The translations under genes and the position numbers were made by a program. From contig PNMM01000002.1 of the NCBI GenBank assembly GCA_013823625.1, positions 641,061 to 705,060 of the forward strand: 64,000 bases of DNA, read 5' to 3'. The notes beneath the pieces were generated by a model. The model did no database searches, was not told where the DNA came from, and was given only the letters and a program-made list of their open reading frames with translations. The DNA comes from Microbacterium sp. Its GTDB lineage: Bacteria; Actinomycetota; Actinomycetes; Actinomycetales; Microbacteriaceae. Positions 25,777-35,066 of this stretch are shown piece by piece; within the stretch, counting starts at the first letter, position 1; each line of letters begins with the position of its first letter.

Positions 25777-26892
25777 ATGTCGTACACCCCGGAGACGCTG
25801 CAGCTGCTCGCGCCCGACGGAACGCGAGTGGTCAGTGAGGCCACCGAGGCGTACCTGCCGTATGTGGATGCCCTCACCGAGCAGCAGTTGCGCGAGTTCT
25901 ACCGCACCATGCGCGTTATTCGTCGCTTCGATATCGAGGCCGGCAACTTGCAGCGGCAGGGTCAACTCGCCCTCTGGATTCCGAGCATCGGCCAAGAGGC
26001 GGCGCAAGTCGGATCAGGATTCGCGGCCAAAGCTCACGACCACGTTTTCCCTGCCTACCGCGAGCACGCGGTCGGTCACATTCGCGGCCTTGATGTCGTT
26101 CAGATCATCAAGATGCTGCGCGGCCTCACCCACGGCGGCTGGAACCCGGCCGAGACCGGAAACTTTCACCTCTACACGCTCGTGATCGGCTCGCAGACGC
26201 TGCATGCCACGGGTTACGCCATGGGAATCAAGTTCGACGGCATGGTGGGCACGGGTGACCCCGATAAAGACACCGCCGTGCTCGTCTACTTCGGCGATGG
26301 CGCGACGAGCCAGGGTGACGTCAACGAAGCGTTCGTCTTCGCCCAGAGCTACCAAACGCCCCAGGTGTTTTTCTTGCAGAACAACCACTGGGCGATCTCG
26401 GTGCCCGTGCGCGTGCAGTCGCGCACGCCACTCTTCCACCGCCCTCGCGGCTTTGGCATTCCGAGCGTGCAGATCGACGGCAACGACGTGCTCATGAGTT
26501 ACGCCGCGACGGCCGCAAGTCTCGACGCCGCTCGCGCGGGCGAGGGCCCGCAGTTCATCGAAGCGCTCACCTACCGCATGGGTGCTCACACGACGAGCGA
26601 CGACCCCACGAAGTACCGCGACGACGACGAGCTGCACTACTGGCAAGAGCGCGACCCGATCTCGCGCTTCGAGACCTACTTGCGCGGTCTCGGCGAGAGC
26701 GAGGCGTTCTTCACCGAGGTCAATGACGAGGCGGAGCAGTTCGCCTCGGAGGCGCGCGCGCGCACTCTCGCTCTTGAGCCGCCCGCAGCGGAGTCGATGT
26801 TCGCGCACGTCTACAGCCAGCCGCATCCGGTCATGGATGCTCAGCGCCAGGCGTTCGCTGACTACGAGGCGTCGTTCGAGGGGGGTGCGTGA
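25777..26892 (+). CDS. pdhA: 2-oxo acid dehydrogenase E1 alpha subunit (pyruvate or branched-chain)
   Basis: TPP-dependent decarboxylase subunit. It shows FPAYREHAVGHIRG, the TPP motif GDGATSQGDVNEAF ending in an NN pair, and the phosphorylation-loop-like YRMGAHTTSDDPTKYR. The start is taken at ATG 25777 (371 aa), seven bases after TAGAGT. It is coupled to the E1 beta gene by overlap (TGATG). The whole trio could be a pyruvate or branched-chain 2-oxo acid dehydrogenase; the symbol is given for the commoner annotation. Confidence 0.85.
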   Translation: MSYTPETLQLLAPDGTRVVSEATEAYLPYVDALTEQQLREFYRTMRVIRRFDIEAGNLQRQGQLALWIPSIGQEAAQVGSGFAAKAHDHVFPAYREHAVGHIRGLDVVQIIKMLRGLTHGGWNPAETGNFHLYTLVIGSQTLHATGYAMGIKFDGMVGTGDPDKDTAVLVYFGDGATSQGDVNEAFVFAQSYQTPQVFFLQNNHWAISVPVRVQSRTPLFHRPRGFGIPSVQIDGNDVLMSYAATAASLDAARAGEGPQFIEALTYRMGAHTTSDDPTKYRDDDELHYWQERDPISRFETYLRGLGESEAFFTEVNDEAEQFASEARARTLALEPPAAESMFAHVYSQPHPVMDAQRQAFADYEASFEGGA

Positions 26893-27872
26893 TGGCAACC
26901 GAAACGTTGACCATGGCCAAGGCCCTGACCCTCGGCCTCGCCGCCGCTATGGAGGCCGACGACAAAGTCGTGCTCATGGGCGAAGACATTGGGCCGCTCG
27001 GGGGCGTGTTTCGCGTGACCGAGGGCCTGCAGAAGCAGTTCGGTGCGCACCGCGTGCTCGACACCCCGCTCGCCGAGTCGGGCATTGTGGGCACCGCGAT
27101 TGGCCTGGCCATGCGCGGCTACCGGCCCGTGGTCGAGATTCAGTTCGACGGCTTTATCTTTCCGGCCTTTGACCAGATCACGACCCAGCTCGCCAAGCTC
27201 ACGGCGCGCCACGAGGGCGCGCTGCAGTTGCCCGTCGTGATTCGCGTTCCCTACGGCGGACACATCGGCGCGGTGGAACACCACCAAGAGAGCCCCGAGG
27301 CGTACTTCGCCCACACCGCCGGCTTGCGCCTCGTGAGCCCCGCGACCCCGCACGATGCCTATTGGATGATTCAGCAGGCCATCGAGAGCACCGATCCGGT
27401 GATGTTCTTTGAGCCCAAGAGCCGCTATTGGCCGAAGGGTGAGGTCGACCTCGCCTCGCCCGGGGCCGAGTTGCACGCCTCGCGCATTGTGCGCGCCGGC
27501 ACCGACGTCACGGTCGTGGGCCACGGCGCCATGGTCAGCATGCTGCTCGACGCCGCAGAGCTCGCCGCCGAAGAGGGCACGAGCATCGAGGTCGTCGACC
27601 TGCGCTCACTCTCGCCGATCGACTACGCCCCGCTGCTCGACTCGGTGCGGCGCACCGGCCGACTCGTCGTGGCGCAAGAAGCGCCGGGCTCGGTGAGCAT
27701 CGGCTCTGAGATCGCCGCGACCGTCACCGAGAAGGCGTTCTACTCGCTCGAGGCTCCCGTGCTGCGCGTGAGCGGCTACGACACCCCCTTCCCCCCGGCC
27801 AAACTCGAGGGCGCCTACTTGCCCGACGTCGACCGCATCTTGCACGCGGTCGACCGTGCCCTGGCCTACTGA
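26892..27872 (+). CDS. pdhB: 2-oxo acid dehydrogenase E1 beta subunit
   Basis: Transketolase-like beta subunit (326 aa) with [36 protein letters not shown] and [14 protein letters not shown], all conserved in E1 beta. The ATG at 26892 shares its A with the E1 alpha stop. E2 follows 16 bp after its stop, with a clear GGAGGA site. Confidence 0.88.
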   Translation: MATETLTMAKALTLGLAAAMEADDKVVLMGEDIGPLGGVFRVTEGLQKQFGAHRVLDTPLAESGIVGTAIGLAMRGYRPVVEIQFDGFIFPAFDQITTQLAKLTARHEGALQLPVVIRVPYGGHIGAVEHHQESPEAYFAHTAGLRLVSPATPHDAYWMIQQAIESTDPVMFFEPKSRYWPKGEVDLASPGAELHASRIVRAGTDVTVVGHGAMVSMLLDAAELAAEEGTSIEVVDLRSLSPIDYAPLLDSVRRTGRLVVAQEAPGSVSIGSEIAATVTEKAFYSLEAPVLRVSGYDTPFPPAKLEGAYLPDVDRILHAVDRALAY

Positions 27873-27888
27873 TCGCACTGGAGGAATC

Positions 27889-29214
27889 GTGAGCATCTCC
27901 GAGTTCCCGCTCCCCGACGTCGGCGAAGGCCTGACCGAGGCCGAGATCGTGTCGTGGCGCGTCAAGCCCGGCGACACCGTGACCATCAACCAGGTGCTCG
28001 TCGAGATCGAGACGGCGAAGTCGCTCGTCGAGTTGCCGTCGCCGTTTGCTGGCACGGTCGATGCCTTGCTGGTCGACGAGGGGCAGACCGTTGAGGTCGG
28101 AACCCCGATCATCACCGTGCGGGGCGACGGCCCGGCGAGCGGGCCCGGGGCAACGGATGCGGGGGTAGCCGATACGGCATCCAGCATCGTCAGCGAGGCC
28201 GAGGCCGAGAAGCCCGGCGCTGTGCTCGTGGGCTACGGCGCCAAGGGTCATGTGGCCTCGCGCCGCACGCGCGGACGCACTGATGCGGCTCCGGCTCCCG
28301 CCGCAGCGCCCGGCACCTCCCCCCGTCTCGCGTCGGTGCCCGCCGCCGACTCAGGCCCGGTCATCGCGAAGCCGCCGATTCGCAAGCTCGCGAAAGACCT
28401 CGATGTCGACCTGACGGCCGTCACCGCCACGGGCCTCGCGGGTGAGATCACGCGCGACGACGTCATCCGGCACGCGCAGCAGGCGAGCGTCTTCCGCAAC
28501 ATTCAGACGCCCGAGTGGCCCAACGAGCGTGAAGACCGCATTCCCGTCAAGGGCGTGCGCAAGGCGATCGCCGCGGGCATGGTCAAGAGCGCGTTCAGCG
28601 CCCCGCACGTGAGCGTGTTCGTCGACGTCGACGCGACGCGCACGATGGAGTTCGTCAAGCGCCTCAAGGCGAGCCCCGACTTTGCGGGCATCAAGGTGTC
28701 GCCGTTGCTCATCATGGCCAAGGCCATGATGTGGGCCGTGCGCCGCAACCCCACCGTCAACTCGACGTGGACCGATACCGAGATCATCGTGCATCACTTC
28801 GTCAACTTCGGGTTCGCCGCCGCGACCCCCCGGGGCCTCGTCGTGCCGAACATCAAAAACGCACAAGACCTGAGCTTGCGCGAGCTTGCTCAGGCGATCG
28901 AGCTCATGACGAACACGGCGCGCGACGGAAAGCTGCAACCGAGCGACATGGCCGACGGCACGATCACGATCACGAACATCGGTGTCTTCGGCATGGACAC
29001 CGGCACACCGATCTTGAACCCGGGCGAGGTGGCGATCGTCGCGCTCGGCACGATCAAGCAGAAGCCGTGGGTCGTCGACGGCGAGGTGCGTCCGCGCTTC
29101 GTGACGACGATCGGCGGCTCGTTCGATCACCGCGTTGTTGACGGTGACGTCGCGAGCCGGTTCTTGGCCGATGTCGCGAGCGTCATCGAGGAGCCGGCGC
29201 TGCTGCTCGACTAG
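27889..29214 (+). CDS. Dihydrolipoamide acyltransferase (E2)
   Basis: 441-aa E2 core. One lipoyl domain (about residues 1-80) carries the lipoylation lysine in [15 protein letters not shown] Pro/Ala linker follows, then a peripheral-subunit-binding domain ([17 protein letters not shown]) and the catalytic acyltransferase domain with [12 protein letters not shown] start set by GGAGGA 4 nt upstream. No E3 gene is present in this window. Its stop overlaps the convergent stop of the following gene. Confidence 0.9.
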   Translation: MSISEFPLPDVGEGLTEAEIVSWRVKPGDTVTINQVLVEIETAKSLVELPSPFAGTVDALLVDEGQTVEVGTPIITVRGDGPASGPGATDAGVADTASSIVSEAEAEKPGAVLVGYGAKGHVASRRTRGRTDAAPAPAAAPGTSPRLASVPAADSGPVIAKPPIRKLAKDLDVDLTAVTATGLAGEITRDDVIRHAQQASVFRNIQTPEWPNEREDRIPVKGVRKAIAAGMVKSAFSAPHVSVFVDVDATRTMEFVKRLKASPDFAGIKVSPLLIMAKAMMWAVRRNPTVNSTWTDTEIIVHHFVNFGFAAATPRGLVVPNIKNAQDLSLRELAQAIELMTNTARDGKLQPSDMADGTITITNIGVFGMDTGTPILNPGEVAIVALGTIKQKPWVVDGEVRPRFVTTIGGSFDHRVVDGDVASRFLADVASVIEEPALLLD

Positions 29215-29678
29215 TCCGTCGCGGGCGTCGTCGCGGGCGCAGGCTCGAGAATCACCACGGGAATCTCGCGCTGCGTTTTGCGTTGGTAGCCGGCGTAGCC
29301 GCGGTACGAGCGCACGGCAAGCGGCCACAGTCGCGCGCGCTCGGCCGGGTCGGCCGTGCGAGCAACATAGGGCCGTGGATGCTCGCCCACCCTCGCCACC
29401 TGCACCGCGGGCTCGGCCACGAGATTGAGGTACCACGCGGGCTGCGCGTCGTCACCACCGCGGCTCGCGATCACGATGAGGCGCTCGCCGCCATCTGGCA
29501 TCGGTTCGCGGTGGGGAACGGTGAGGATCGCCGTGCGGGGCACCCCACTACTGCGTCCGACCGTGGTCAGGTCAATCACGGGCATGCCCCCGAGTGATCT
29601 CCCGAGCCGGCCACCGGTCAGGCGCAAGAAGGCGCGGTGAAGCCCGGTCATCGTGAGCATCGCGCGGCGGTTCGACAT
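29211..29678 (-). CDS. Deazaflavin (F420)-dependent nitroreductase-family protein
   Basis: 155-aa split-barrel protein of the Ddn family: [19 protein letters not shown] and [21 protein letters not shown] are typical F420-binding and substrate-loop regions. The ATG at 29678 lies exactly six bases after TACCGT, supporting this start over the ORF-track start 7 codons upstream. It would use F420H2, a cofactor common in actinobacteria. Convergent with the E2 gene. Confidence 0.82.
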   Translation of the reverse strand: MSNRRAMLTMTGLHRAFLRLTGGRLGRSLGGMPVIDLTTVGRSSGVPRTAILTVPHREPMPDGGERLIVIASRGGDDAQPAWYLNLVAEPAVQVARVGEHPRPYVARTADPAERARLWPLAVRSYRGYAGYQRKTQREIPVVILEPAPATTPATD

Positions 29679-29731
29679 GGGGGAACGGTAGCGGGGCATC
29701 CTGAGCCTTCACCGTCGCCCGGCGAGGCTTA

Positions 29732-29773
29732 TTGAGAACGCTTTTGACAATCATTCTCGATAAGGCCTATTCT
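29732..29773 (+). promoter_or_regulatory. znuA promoter with candidate Zur operator
   Basis: TTGACA (29744-29749), an 18-bp spacer and TATTCT (29768-29773) end exactly six bases before the znuA ATG, so the transcript is probably leaderless. Overlapping the -35, TTGACAATCATTCTCGA (29744-29760) resembles actinobacterial Zur boxes. It is also part of a wider inverted repeat GAGAA...TTCTC (29734-29758). Zur, encoded at the end of this operon, is the natural regulator. Confidence 0.65.
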
Positions 29774-29779
29774 CGAGGC

Positions 29780-30838
29780 ATGATCGCACGCACGCGCACT
29801 ACAGCCATCGTTCTCGCCGCGGCAACGGGAGTGGCCCTCACGGGGTGCACCGCGCCGGCACCGACCACCGAGGGTCTTTCGATCGTCGCCTCGACCAACG
29901 TCTACGGCGACATCGCCGCCTCGATCGCGGGAGACCTCGCAACCGTCACGAGCATCATCGACTCGGCGGCCCAAGACCCGCACAGCTACGAAGCGAGTGC
30001 TCAAGACCAGCTCGCCATCGCCGGAGCCGATCTCGTCATCGAGAACGGCGGCGGCTACGACCCCTTCGTCGACCTGCTCGTCGAGGGTTCGGGAACCAGC
30101 GCTGTCGTCATTTCGGCCTCGGCCGTCGCCGGCCTCGAGGAAGACGCACACTCGCACGGCGACGAAGCGCACTCTGAAGAGGAGGCGCATTCTGAAGAAG
30201 AGGCGCACGCCGAGGGTGAGGCGCACTCTGAAGAAGAGGCGCACGCCGAGGGTGAGGCGCACTCCGAGGAGGAGGCCCACTCGAAGGATGACGGCCACGG
30301 CCACATCGAGGGTGTCAACGAGCACGTCTGGTACGACGTGCACGTGATGGGCGACGTGGCCACGGCCATCGCGACCGAGCTGGCCGAGATCGACTCGGCG
30401 AACGCTGCCACCTACGAAGAGAACCTCGCGGCCTGGCTTGCCGACCTCGAGGCCCTCGAGGGTGAGCTTGAGACGGTCGCCGCAGCGCTAGGTGGCGGTG
30501 TCGTCGCGACGACCGAGCCCGTGCCGGCTTACCTGCTGGCCGAGCTGGGACTCGACGACGAGACGCCGGCCGAGTTCCTCGAAGCAATCGAAGAGGGTGC
30601 CGACGTGCCCCCGCTCGCGCTGCAGCAGACGCTCGACCTCATCGCTTCGGGTGAGATTCGACTGCTCGCCTACAACGAGCAGACCGCGAGCCCTGAGACC
30701 GAGCGCGTGCGCGCGGCTGCGGAAGCCGCGGGTATCCCCGTGGTCTCATTCGTCGAAACCTTGCCCGAAGGGGAAGACTATGTTTCGTGGATGCGCGCCA
30801 ACATCGAAGCGGTCGCCCAGGCGTTGACGCCGGCGTGA
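29780..30838 (+). CDS. znuA: Zinc ABC transporter substrate-binding lipoprotein
   Basis: Cluster A-I solute-binding lipoprotein. From ATG 29780 it has a signal peptide ending in the lipobox LTGC (Cys about residue 22), then STNVYGDIAASIAG and the metal-ligand His in DPHSYEAS. A very long His/Glu loop (about residues 125-180) follows, then NEHVWYD and a C-terminal lobe with AYNEQTASPETERV. The loop is an expanded tandem repeat (separate entry). About 352 aa, first gene of znuABC-zur, overlapping znuC by GTGA. Confidence 0.92.
   Translation: MIARTRTTAIVLAAATGVALTGCTAPAPTTEGLSIVASTNVYGDIAASIAGDLATVTSIIDSAAQDPHSYEASAQDQLAIAGADLVIENGGGYDPFVDLLVEGSGTSAVVISASAVAGLEEDAHSHGDEAHSEEEAHSEEEAHAEGEAHSEEEAHAEGEAHSEEEAHSKDDGHGHIEGVNEHVWYDVHVMGDVATAIATELAEIDSANAATYEENLAAWLADLEALEGELETVAAALGGGVVATTEPVPAYLLAELGLDDETPAEFLEAIEEGADVPPLALQQTLDLIASGEIRLLAYNEQTASPETERVRAAAEAAGIPVVSFVETLPEGEDYVSWMRANIEAVAQALTPA
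30164..30285 (+). repeat. 36-bp tandem repeat encoding the ZnuA His/Glu loop
   Basis: Two adjacent 36-bp units (30185-30220 and 30221-30256) differ at one base, with degenerate half-units on both sides. They encode alternating EAHSEE and EAHAEG blocks, multiplying His and acidic residues in the zinc-binding loop. Repeat slippage could change loop length. Confidence 0.85.
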
Positions 30839-31653
30839 CGCCAGAGGGCGTATCGAGCGACCCCGCACCGGTGCTGAGCATCCGGGGCGGGGCGCTCGTC
30901 TTTGGCGAACGCGTGCTCTGGAGCGGGCTCGACCTTGACGTGCGCGCCGGCGAGTTCATCGCCGTGCTCGGCGGAAACGGCACGGGCAAGACGAGCCTGT
31001 TGCGCGCGATGCTCGGCGAGCAGCGCCTCGATGCTGGCGAGGTGCTCGTGGGCGGGCACGCTGCACATCGAGGGCACCGGCGCATCGGTTACATCCCTCA
31101 GCAGAAGATTGCCGCCCCCGGTACACCCTTGCGCGGCCGTGACCTCGTGATGCTCGGCGTCAATGGTCAGCGCTACGGCCCTCCCATCACGACGCGCGCT
31201 GACCGGGCGAGGGTGGATGCCCTGCTCGCGTCAGTCGGAGCCACCGACTTCGCCGACCGCCCGCTCGGCAGCCTCTCGGGCGGCGAGCAGCAGCGGCTGC
31301 GGGTTGCCCAGTCTCTCGCCGACGACCCCACACTGCTGCTGTGTGACGAACCGCTCATGAGCCTCGATCTACAGCACCAGCGCGCCGTGAGCGAATTGAT
31401 CGACGCGCGCCGCCGCGAGCACGGCACCTCGGTGATCTTCGTGACCCACGACATCAACCCAGTTCTCGCCATGGTCGACCGCGTGCTGTATCTCGCGCAG
31501 GGCCGGTTCACCGTGGGCACACCCGACGAGGTGCTGCGTGATGACGTGCTGTCGCGCCTGTACGGAACGCCGGTCGAAGTGTTTCGCTCGCACGGTCGCG
31601 TGATCGTCGTGGGCGCGCCCGAGGCCGAACACCACCACGAGGTGATCGCGTGA
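30835..31653 (+). CDS. znuC: Zinc ABC transporter ATP-binding protein
   Basis: 272-aa ABC ATPase with the Walker A GGNGTGKTS, the signature LSGGEQQR, the Walker B LLLCDEPLMSLD and the switch THDIN. It ends with a His-rich EAEHHHE. The GTG at 30835 overlaps the znuA stop (GTGA), preferred to the ORF-track start 16 codons upstream inside znuA. Confidence 0.92.
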   Translation: MTPEGVSSDPAPVLSIRGGALVFGERVLWSGLDLDVRAGEFIAVLGGNGTGKTSLLRAMLGEQRLDAGEVLVGGHAAHRGHRRIGYIPQQKIAAPGTPLRGRDLVMLGVNGQRYGPPITTRADRARVDALLASVGATDFADRPLGSLSGGEQQRLRVAQSLADDPTLLLCDEPLMSLDLQHQRAVSELIDARRREHGTSVIFVTHDINPVLAMVDRVLYLAQGRFTVGTPDEVLRDDVLSRLYGTPVEVFRSHGRVIVVGAPEAEHHHEVIA

Positions 31654-32507
31654 TCGGTGTCGACTGGGCAACGTACGTGCAGCTGCTCGCCCTCGTTCAA
31701 AACTCGATCATCGCGGCGGCCGTTCTCGGTATCGTCGGCGGGCTCATCGGGGTGTTTGTCATGCAGCGCGACATGGCGTTTGCGGTGCACGGCATCAGCG
31801 AGCTCTCGTTTGCCGGTGCGGCGGCAGCCCTCTTGCTCGGAATCAATGTGGTCGCCGGCTCGATCGTGGGTTCGCTGATCGCGGCCGCCATCATCGGCAT
31901 CCTCGGCGCGAAAGCCCGTGATCGCAACTCGATCATCGGCGTGCTCATGCCGTTCGGTCTTGGCCTCGGCATTCTCTTTCTCGCCCTCTACCCGGGGCGC
32001 AGCGGCAACAAGTTCGGCTTGCTCACCGGTCAGATCATCAGCGTTGACCTTCCGCAGTTGGGCCTTCTCATCACCATCAGCATCGTCGTTCTCGTGGCGC
32101 TGCTCATTGTCTGGCGACCGCTCACCTTCGACAGCCTCGACCCCGAGGTCGCGAGTGCCCGTGGCGTGCCGGGCCGTGCCCTCAGCATCGTCTTCATGAC
32201 GCTTCTCGGTCTGACGGTCGCCGTCTCGGTGCAGATCATTGGGGCCTTGCTCGTGCTCGCCTTGCTCGTGACACCGGCAGCCGCAGCATTGCGCGTCTCT
32301 GCGTCGCCCGTGCTCGTGCCCGTGTTGAGCATGGTGTTCGGTTTTGTCTCTGCCGTCGGGGGCATTTTGCTCGCGCTCGGTGGCTCTTTGCCCATCAGCC
32401 CCTACATCACGACGATCTCGTTTGTGATCTACATCGTGTGCCGCATCATCGGCAGCCGGCGGGCCCGACCCGTTGCGCAGGGCCTGTCCGTCCGGAGAGT
32501 CGCATGA
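31650..32507 (+). CDS. znuB: Zinc ABC transporter permease
   Basis: 285-aa integral membrane protein with about eight spans, ABC-3 family; GTG start overlapping znuC (GTGA). Contains AVHGISELSFAGAA and VSVQIIGALLVLALLVTPAAAA, conserved in ZnuB/MntB permeases. Overlaps zur by ATGA. Confidence 0.92.
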   Translation: MIGVDWATYVQLLALVQNSIIAAAVLGIVGGLIGVFVMQRDMAFAVHGISELSFAGAAAALLLGINVVAGSIVGSLIAAAIIGILGAKARDRNSIIGVLMPFGLGLGILFLALYPGRSGNKFGLLTGQIISVDLPQLGLLITISIVVLVALLIVWRPLTFDSLDPEVASARGVPGRALSIVFMTLLGLTVAVSVQIIGALLVLALLVTPAAAALRVSASPVLVPVLSMVFGFVSAVGGILLALGGSLPISPYITTISFVIYIVCRIIGSRRARPVAQGLSVRRVA

Positions 32508-32896
32508 AACGCAACACGTGGCAGCGCGAGGCCGTGCGCACAGCCCTTGCCCGATCCGAGAACTTTGTGAGTGCGCAGGCACTGCATGGCGCTTTGAAGG
32601 ATGCTGGCTCAGGCATCGGCCTCGCCACGGTTTATCGCGCGCTTGCCGACCTCGCTGAGGAGGGCGAGGCCGACTCGCTCCAGCAAGATGGCGAGTCGCT
32701 CTACCGCGCGTGTACTCCCGGTAGCCACCATCATCACCTGATCTGTCGAAACTGCGGACTCACCGTTGAAATCGAGGCCGAGGCGATTGAGGAGTGGGCG
32801 CGAGCGGTTGCGGCGCGCCATGGTTTTGTGCAGCCCCATCACATCGTTGATGTCTTTGGCCTGTGCCGAGAGTGCGCGGTCACCCTCGGCGCTTAA
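32504..32896 (+). CDS. zur: Fur-family zinc uptake regulator
   Basis: 130-aa winged-helix metalloregulator. It shows the DNA-binding region GIGLATVYRALADLAEEGEAD, the metal site HHHHLICRNCG and the structural-zinc pair CRECA. Its location as the last gene of znuABC with a 4-bp overlap identifies it as Zur rather than Fur. Should repress its own operon through the box upstream of znuA. Confidence 0.9.
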   Translation: MKRNTWQREAVRTALARSENFVSAQALHGALKDAGSGIGLATVYRALADLAEEGEADSLQQDGESLYRACTPGSHHHHLICRNCGLTVEIEAEAIEEWARAVAARHGFVQPHHIVDVFGLCRECAVTLGA

Positions 32897-33049
32897 TCAG
32901 GCCAGAATGGTGGATGAACCAGGTTCGCGTTGCCTAGACGTTGGCTGAATCACGGTTTACGATCAACACACACTTACCGTCGGCGTTGACTCACTGATCG
33001 ACGACGACGAGTGATCTGAGCAGCAAGTATCGACTTAAGGGAGAGTCTC

Positions 33050-33094
33050 ATGCGCGAGTTGCACTGTGCGCGAACGACGGCGGTGCTGTCGTGA
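33050..33094 (+). CDS. Possible 14-codon leader ORF coupled to the roadblock gene
   Basis: An ATG at 33050 follows AAGGGAG by 6 bases, a better ribosome-binding site than that of the following GTG. It opens a 14-codon ORF (MRELHCARTTAVLS) whose TGA overlaps the next gene start as GTGA. This is a classic coupling geometry, so it may be a leader peptide that delivers ribosomes. Too short for composition tests. Confidence 0.35.
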   Translation: MRELHCARTTAVLS

Positions 33095-33711
33095 GTAACC
33101 CATGGGTGGGCAAGGCGCTTCGAGGCAAAGCCGCCCCCCCGGTTCCCGAAGAGTCAGACGATGACTACAAGGGTTCGTGGGGCGCCAAGCTCGATTCGTT
33201 CGCGCCTCCAGAGATCCCTCCGGCCCCCGCAAAGGCACCCCCGGCGGCGAAACCAGCGGCGGCCGAGAAGGTGCCCGCGGCAAAGCCGGCCGAGGCACCC
33301 GCTGTAAAGCCCGCGGCCGCGCCCGCCGCCGCGGCCCCTGCGAGCACCGAGCGCATGACGATTCAAGAGTCGCTCGACTCGCTCATGAGCCTGCAGGGCG
33401 CCTTGTGTGCCGCGCTGGTCGATAGCGGTTCGGGAATGATCTTGGGCCAGTCAGGGTCAGGCATCAACATGGACATCGCGGCCGCGGGCGCGACCGAAGC
33501 GGTGCGCGCCAAGCTCGCGACCATGAACTCGCTCGGCCTTACCGACACGATCGACGACATGATCATCACGCTCTCGAGTCAGTACCACGTCGTTCGGCCG
33601 CTGACGCGTGACCCGAAGGTCTTCCTCTACGTGATCGTTGACAAGGCACAGTCGAATCTCGCGATGGCCCGGTACAAGGTGACCGAGTACGACGGTCGAC
33701 TGGTCATGTAA
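33091..33711 (+). CDS. Roadblock/LC7-domain protein with Pro/Ala-rich N terminus
   Basis: 206 aa from GTG. Residues about 1-30 are polar, about 30-88 form a low-complexity Pro/Ala/Lys stretch, and about 90-206 is a roadblock domain (SLMSLQGALCAALVDSGSGMILGQ ... IDDMIITLSSQYHVVRPL). First of three roadblock proteins flanking a small GTPase, and a close paralogue of the one at 35489. Roadblock proteins typically regulate Ras-like GTPases (MglB, CvnB). Confidence 0.75.
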   Translation: MSNPWVGKALRGKAAPPVPEESDDDYKGSWGAKLDSFAPPEIPPAPAKAPPAAKPAAAEKVPAAKPAEAPAVKPAAAPAAAAPASTERMTIQESLDSLMSLQGALCAALVDSGSGMILGQSGSGINMDIAAAGATEAVRAKLATMNSLGLTDTIDDMIITLSSQYHVVRPLTRDPKVFLYVIVDKAQSNLAMARYKVTEYDGRLVM

Positions 33712-33725
33712 TGGTGAGCACTCAT

Positions 33726-33754
33726 TTGGATGTTCGGGCCCCCCGGCCTACGCT
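33726..33754 (+). promoter_or_regulatory. Promoter for the GTPase cluster
   Basis: TTGGAT (33726-33731) and TACGCT (33749-33754) are 17 bp apart, in the gap after the first roadblock gene, leaving a leader of about 60 nt before the ATG at 33823. It would allow the four downstream genes to be expressed separately from the first. Confidence 0.5.
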
Positions 33755-33822
33755 GAAGTCCTCACAGCGGCGTGACGTCGGGATCGTTCGTCAGCCGCGA
33801 ATCGCGTAGGCGGCAAGGACTC

Positions 33823-34494
33823 ATGGCAGAACAATCTTCCTCCGGTGGCGACGGCGTCATGGTGACCGTTGCGTCGCCCACCGACAGCGTTGACAACGGG
33901 TGGGACGACGCCGCGCGAGCGATCTACTCGGTGAGAAAGATCGCGGCGCCCATGGGCATCGTCTTGCAACCCGACGACCGCACTCCGTACCTCATCGACC
34001 TTCACCGCAAGAAGTTCTTCTCGACCGACGACCTCACCGACTTTCCGACGCATCCTGTGCGCGTCGGGGTGCAAACGTATGTGGTGTCGCTCGATGACCA
34101 AGAACCTGCCGGCCCCGCTCGTAATCTCGAGTTACTGCTGTGGAACGTTGGCCGTAGCTCTTTTCACGGCGGACTTGCCCCGTGGTTGTCACCGACGGCT
34201 CCGTACCGCCTCACCGCGTGGCCCGATTTCACCGGCGTCTTTCACACGACGTTTCACTTGCGGTTGACAGCGCACCTCGCCAACCACGTCACAACGGTCA
34301 ATGACCTCGTCGAGCTCTTTCCCGCGGATGCTGAGTCGGTGCCCGGGGCGATGAACGCGTTCAGCCTTCTCGGAATCTTGGAGCACCTGCCCGCCCAGCC
34401 GGCCGCCGCAGCTCAACCCGTTGAACCCGCAGCCGACGCGGAGCGATCGACCGGGGGCCTCTGGAGCCGACTCCGCGATCGCTGGGGCTTCTAG
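33823..34494 (+). CDS. Conserved partner protein of roadblock/GTPase cluster, function unknown
   Basis: 223-aa soluble protein. The ATG at 33823 follows an AAGGA site. There is a polar N terminus, then a mixed alpha/beta domain (DDRTPYLIDLHRKKFFSTDDL, FPAD), and a C-terminal Pro/Ala linker ending LWSRLRDRWGF. I recognise no family. Its place directly before the GTPase suggests an effector or regulator of it, analogous in position to CvnC of Streptomyces conservons but without visible DUF742 similarity. Confidence 0.6.
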   Translation: MAEQSSSGGDGVMVTVASPTDSVDNGWDDAARAIYSVRKIAAPMGIVLQPDDRTPYLIDLHRKKFFSTDDLTDFPTHPVRVGVQTYVVSLDDQEPAGPARNLELLLWNVGRSSFHGGLAPWLSPTAPYRLTAWPDFTGVFHTTFHLRLTAHLANHVTTVNDLVELFPADAESVPGAMNAFSLLGILEHLPAQPAAAAQPVEPAADAERSTGGLWSRLRDRWGF

Positions 34495-34496
34495 GA

Positions 34497-35066
34497 ATGG
34501 CCGAACACGTCGTTCTCTTTACAGGACCGATGGGCGCCGGCAAGACCGCGGCCATTGCGAGCCTGAGCGATATCGATCCCGTGCGAACCGAAGCCGCGAA
34601 CACCGATCGTGTGACCGCCGACAAGGCGACGACGACGGTTGCTCTTGACTACGGTGAGATCACCATTGGCCCCGACGAAAAGGTTCGGCTCTACGGCATC
34701 CCGGGCCAAACACGGTTTGAGTTCATGTGGAAAGTTCTCATGCGCCGGGCCGTGGGCATGATCTTGCTCGTCAACAACGACAACCCCGACCCCATCGGTC
34801 AGATGCTGTACTTCATCGACTATTTCCACGAACTCTACGAGCGGGGCGGGGCCGTCGTGGCGATCTCTCGCTCAGACGTGGGTTTGGGGCCGACGCGCGA
34901 GGAGTACTACTCTGCACTCGCGGCTGCTCGCCCAGGATTGTCGATTCCGATCTTCTCGGTTGACGCCCGGAGTCCGGAGCAGATGAAGATTGCACTCTTC
35001 TCGCTCATCTTGAACATCGAAAGTCGGGCGGCAGTGCCTTCCCGCTATGAGGAACCCCGTCAATGA
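34497..35066 (+). CDS. Small Ras-like GTPase (MglA/CvnD-like)
   Basis: 189-aa P-loop GTPase. G1 is GPMGAGKTAA, and the switch II region GIPGQTRFEFMW keeps the PGQ-RF pattern but has no DxxG aspartate, as in COG2229/CvnD proteins. G4 is a divergent SRSDVG and G5 is SVDARS. It follows the unknown partner by 2 bp and overlaps the next roadblock gene by ATGA. Confidence 0.8.
   Translation: MAEHVVLFTGPMGAGKTAAIASLSDIDPVRTEAANTDRVTADKATTTVALDYGEITIGPDEKVRLYGIPGQTRFEFMWKVLMRRAVGMILLVNNDNPDPIGQMLYFIDYFHELYERGGAVVAISRSDVGLGPTREEYYSALAAARPGLSIPIFSVDARSPEQMKIALFSLILNIESRAAVPSRYEEPRQ

Noticed and set aside
31173-32582. 469-aa minus-strand ORF antisense to znuC-znuB
   Set aside because: Composition is that of a shadow frame; the sense strand carries clear ABC motifs.
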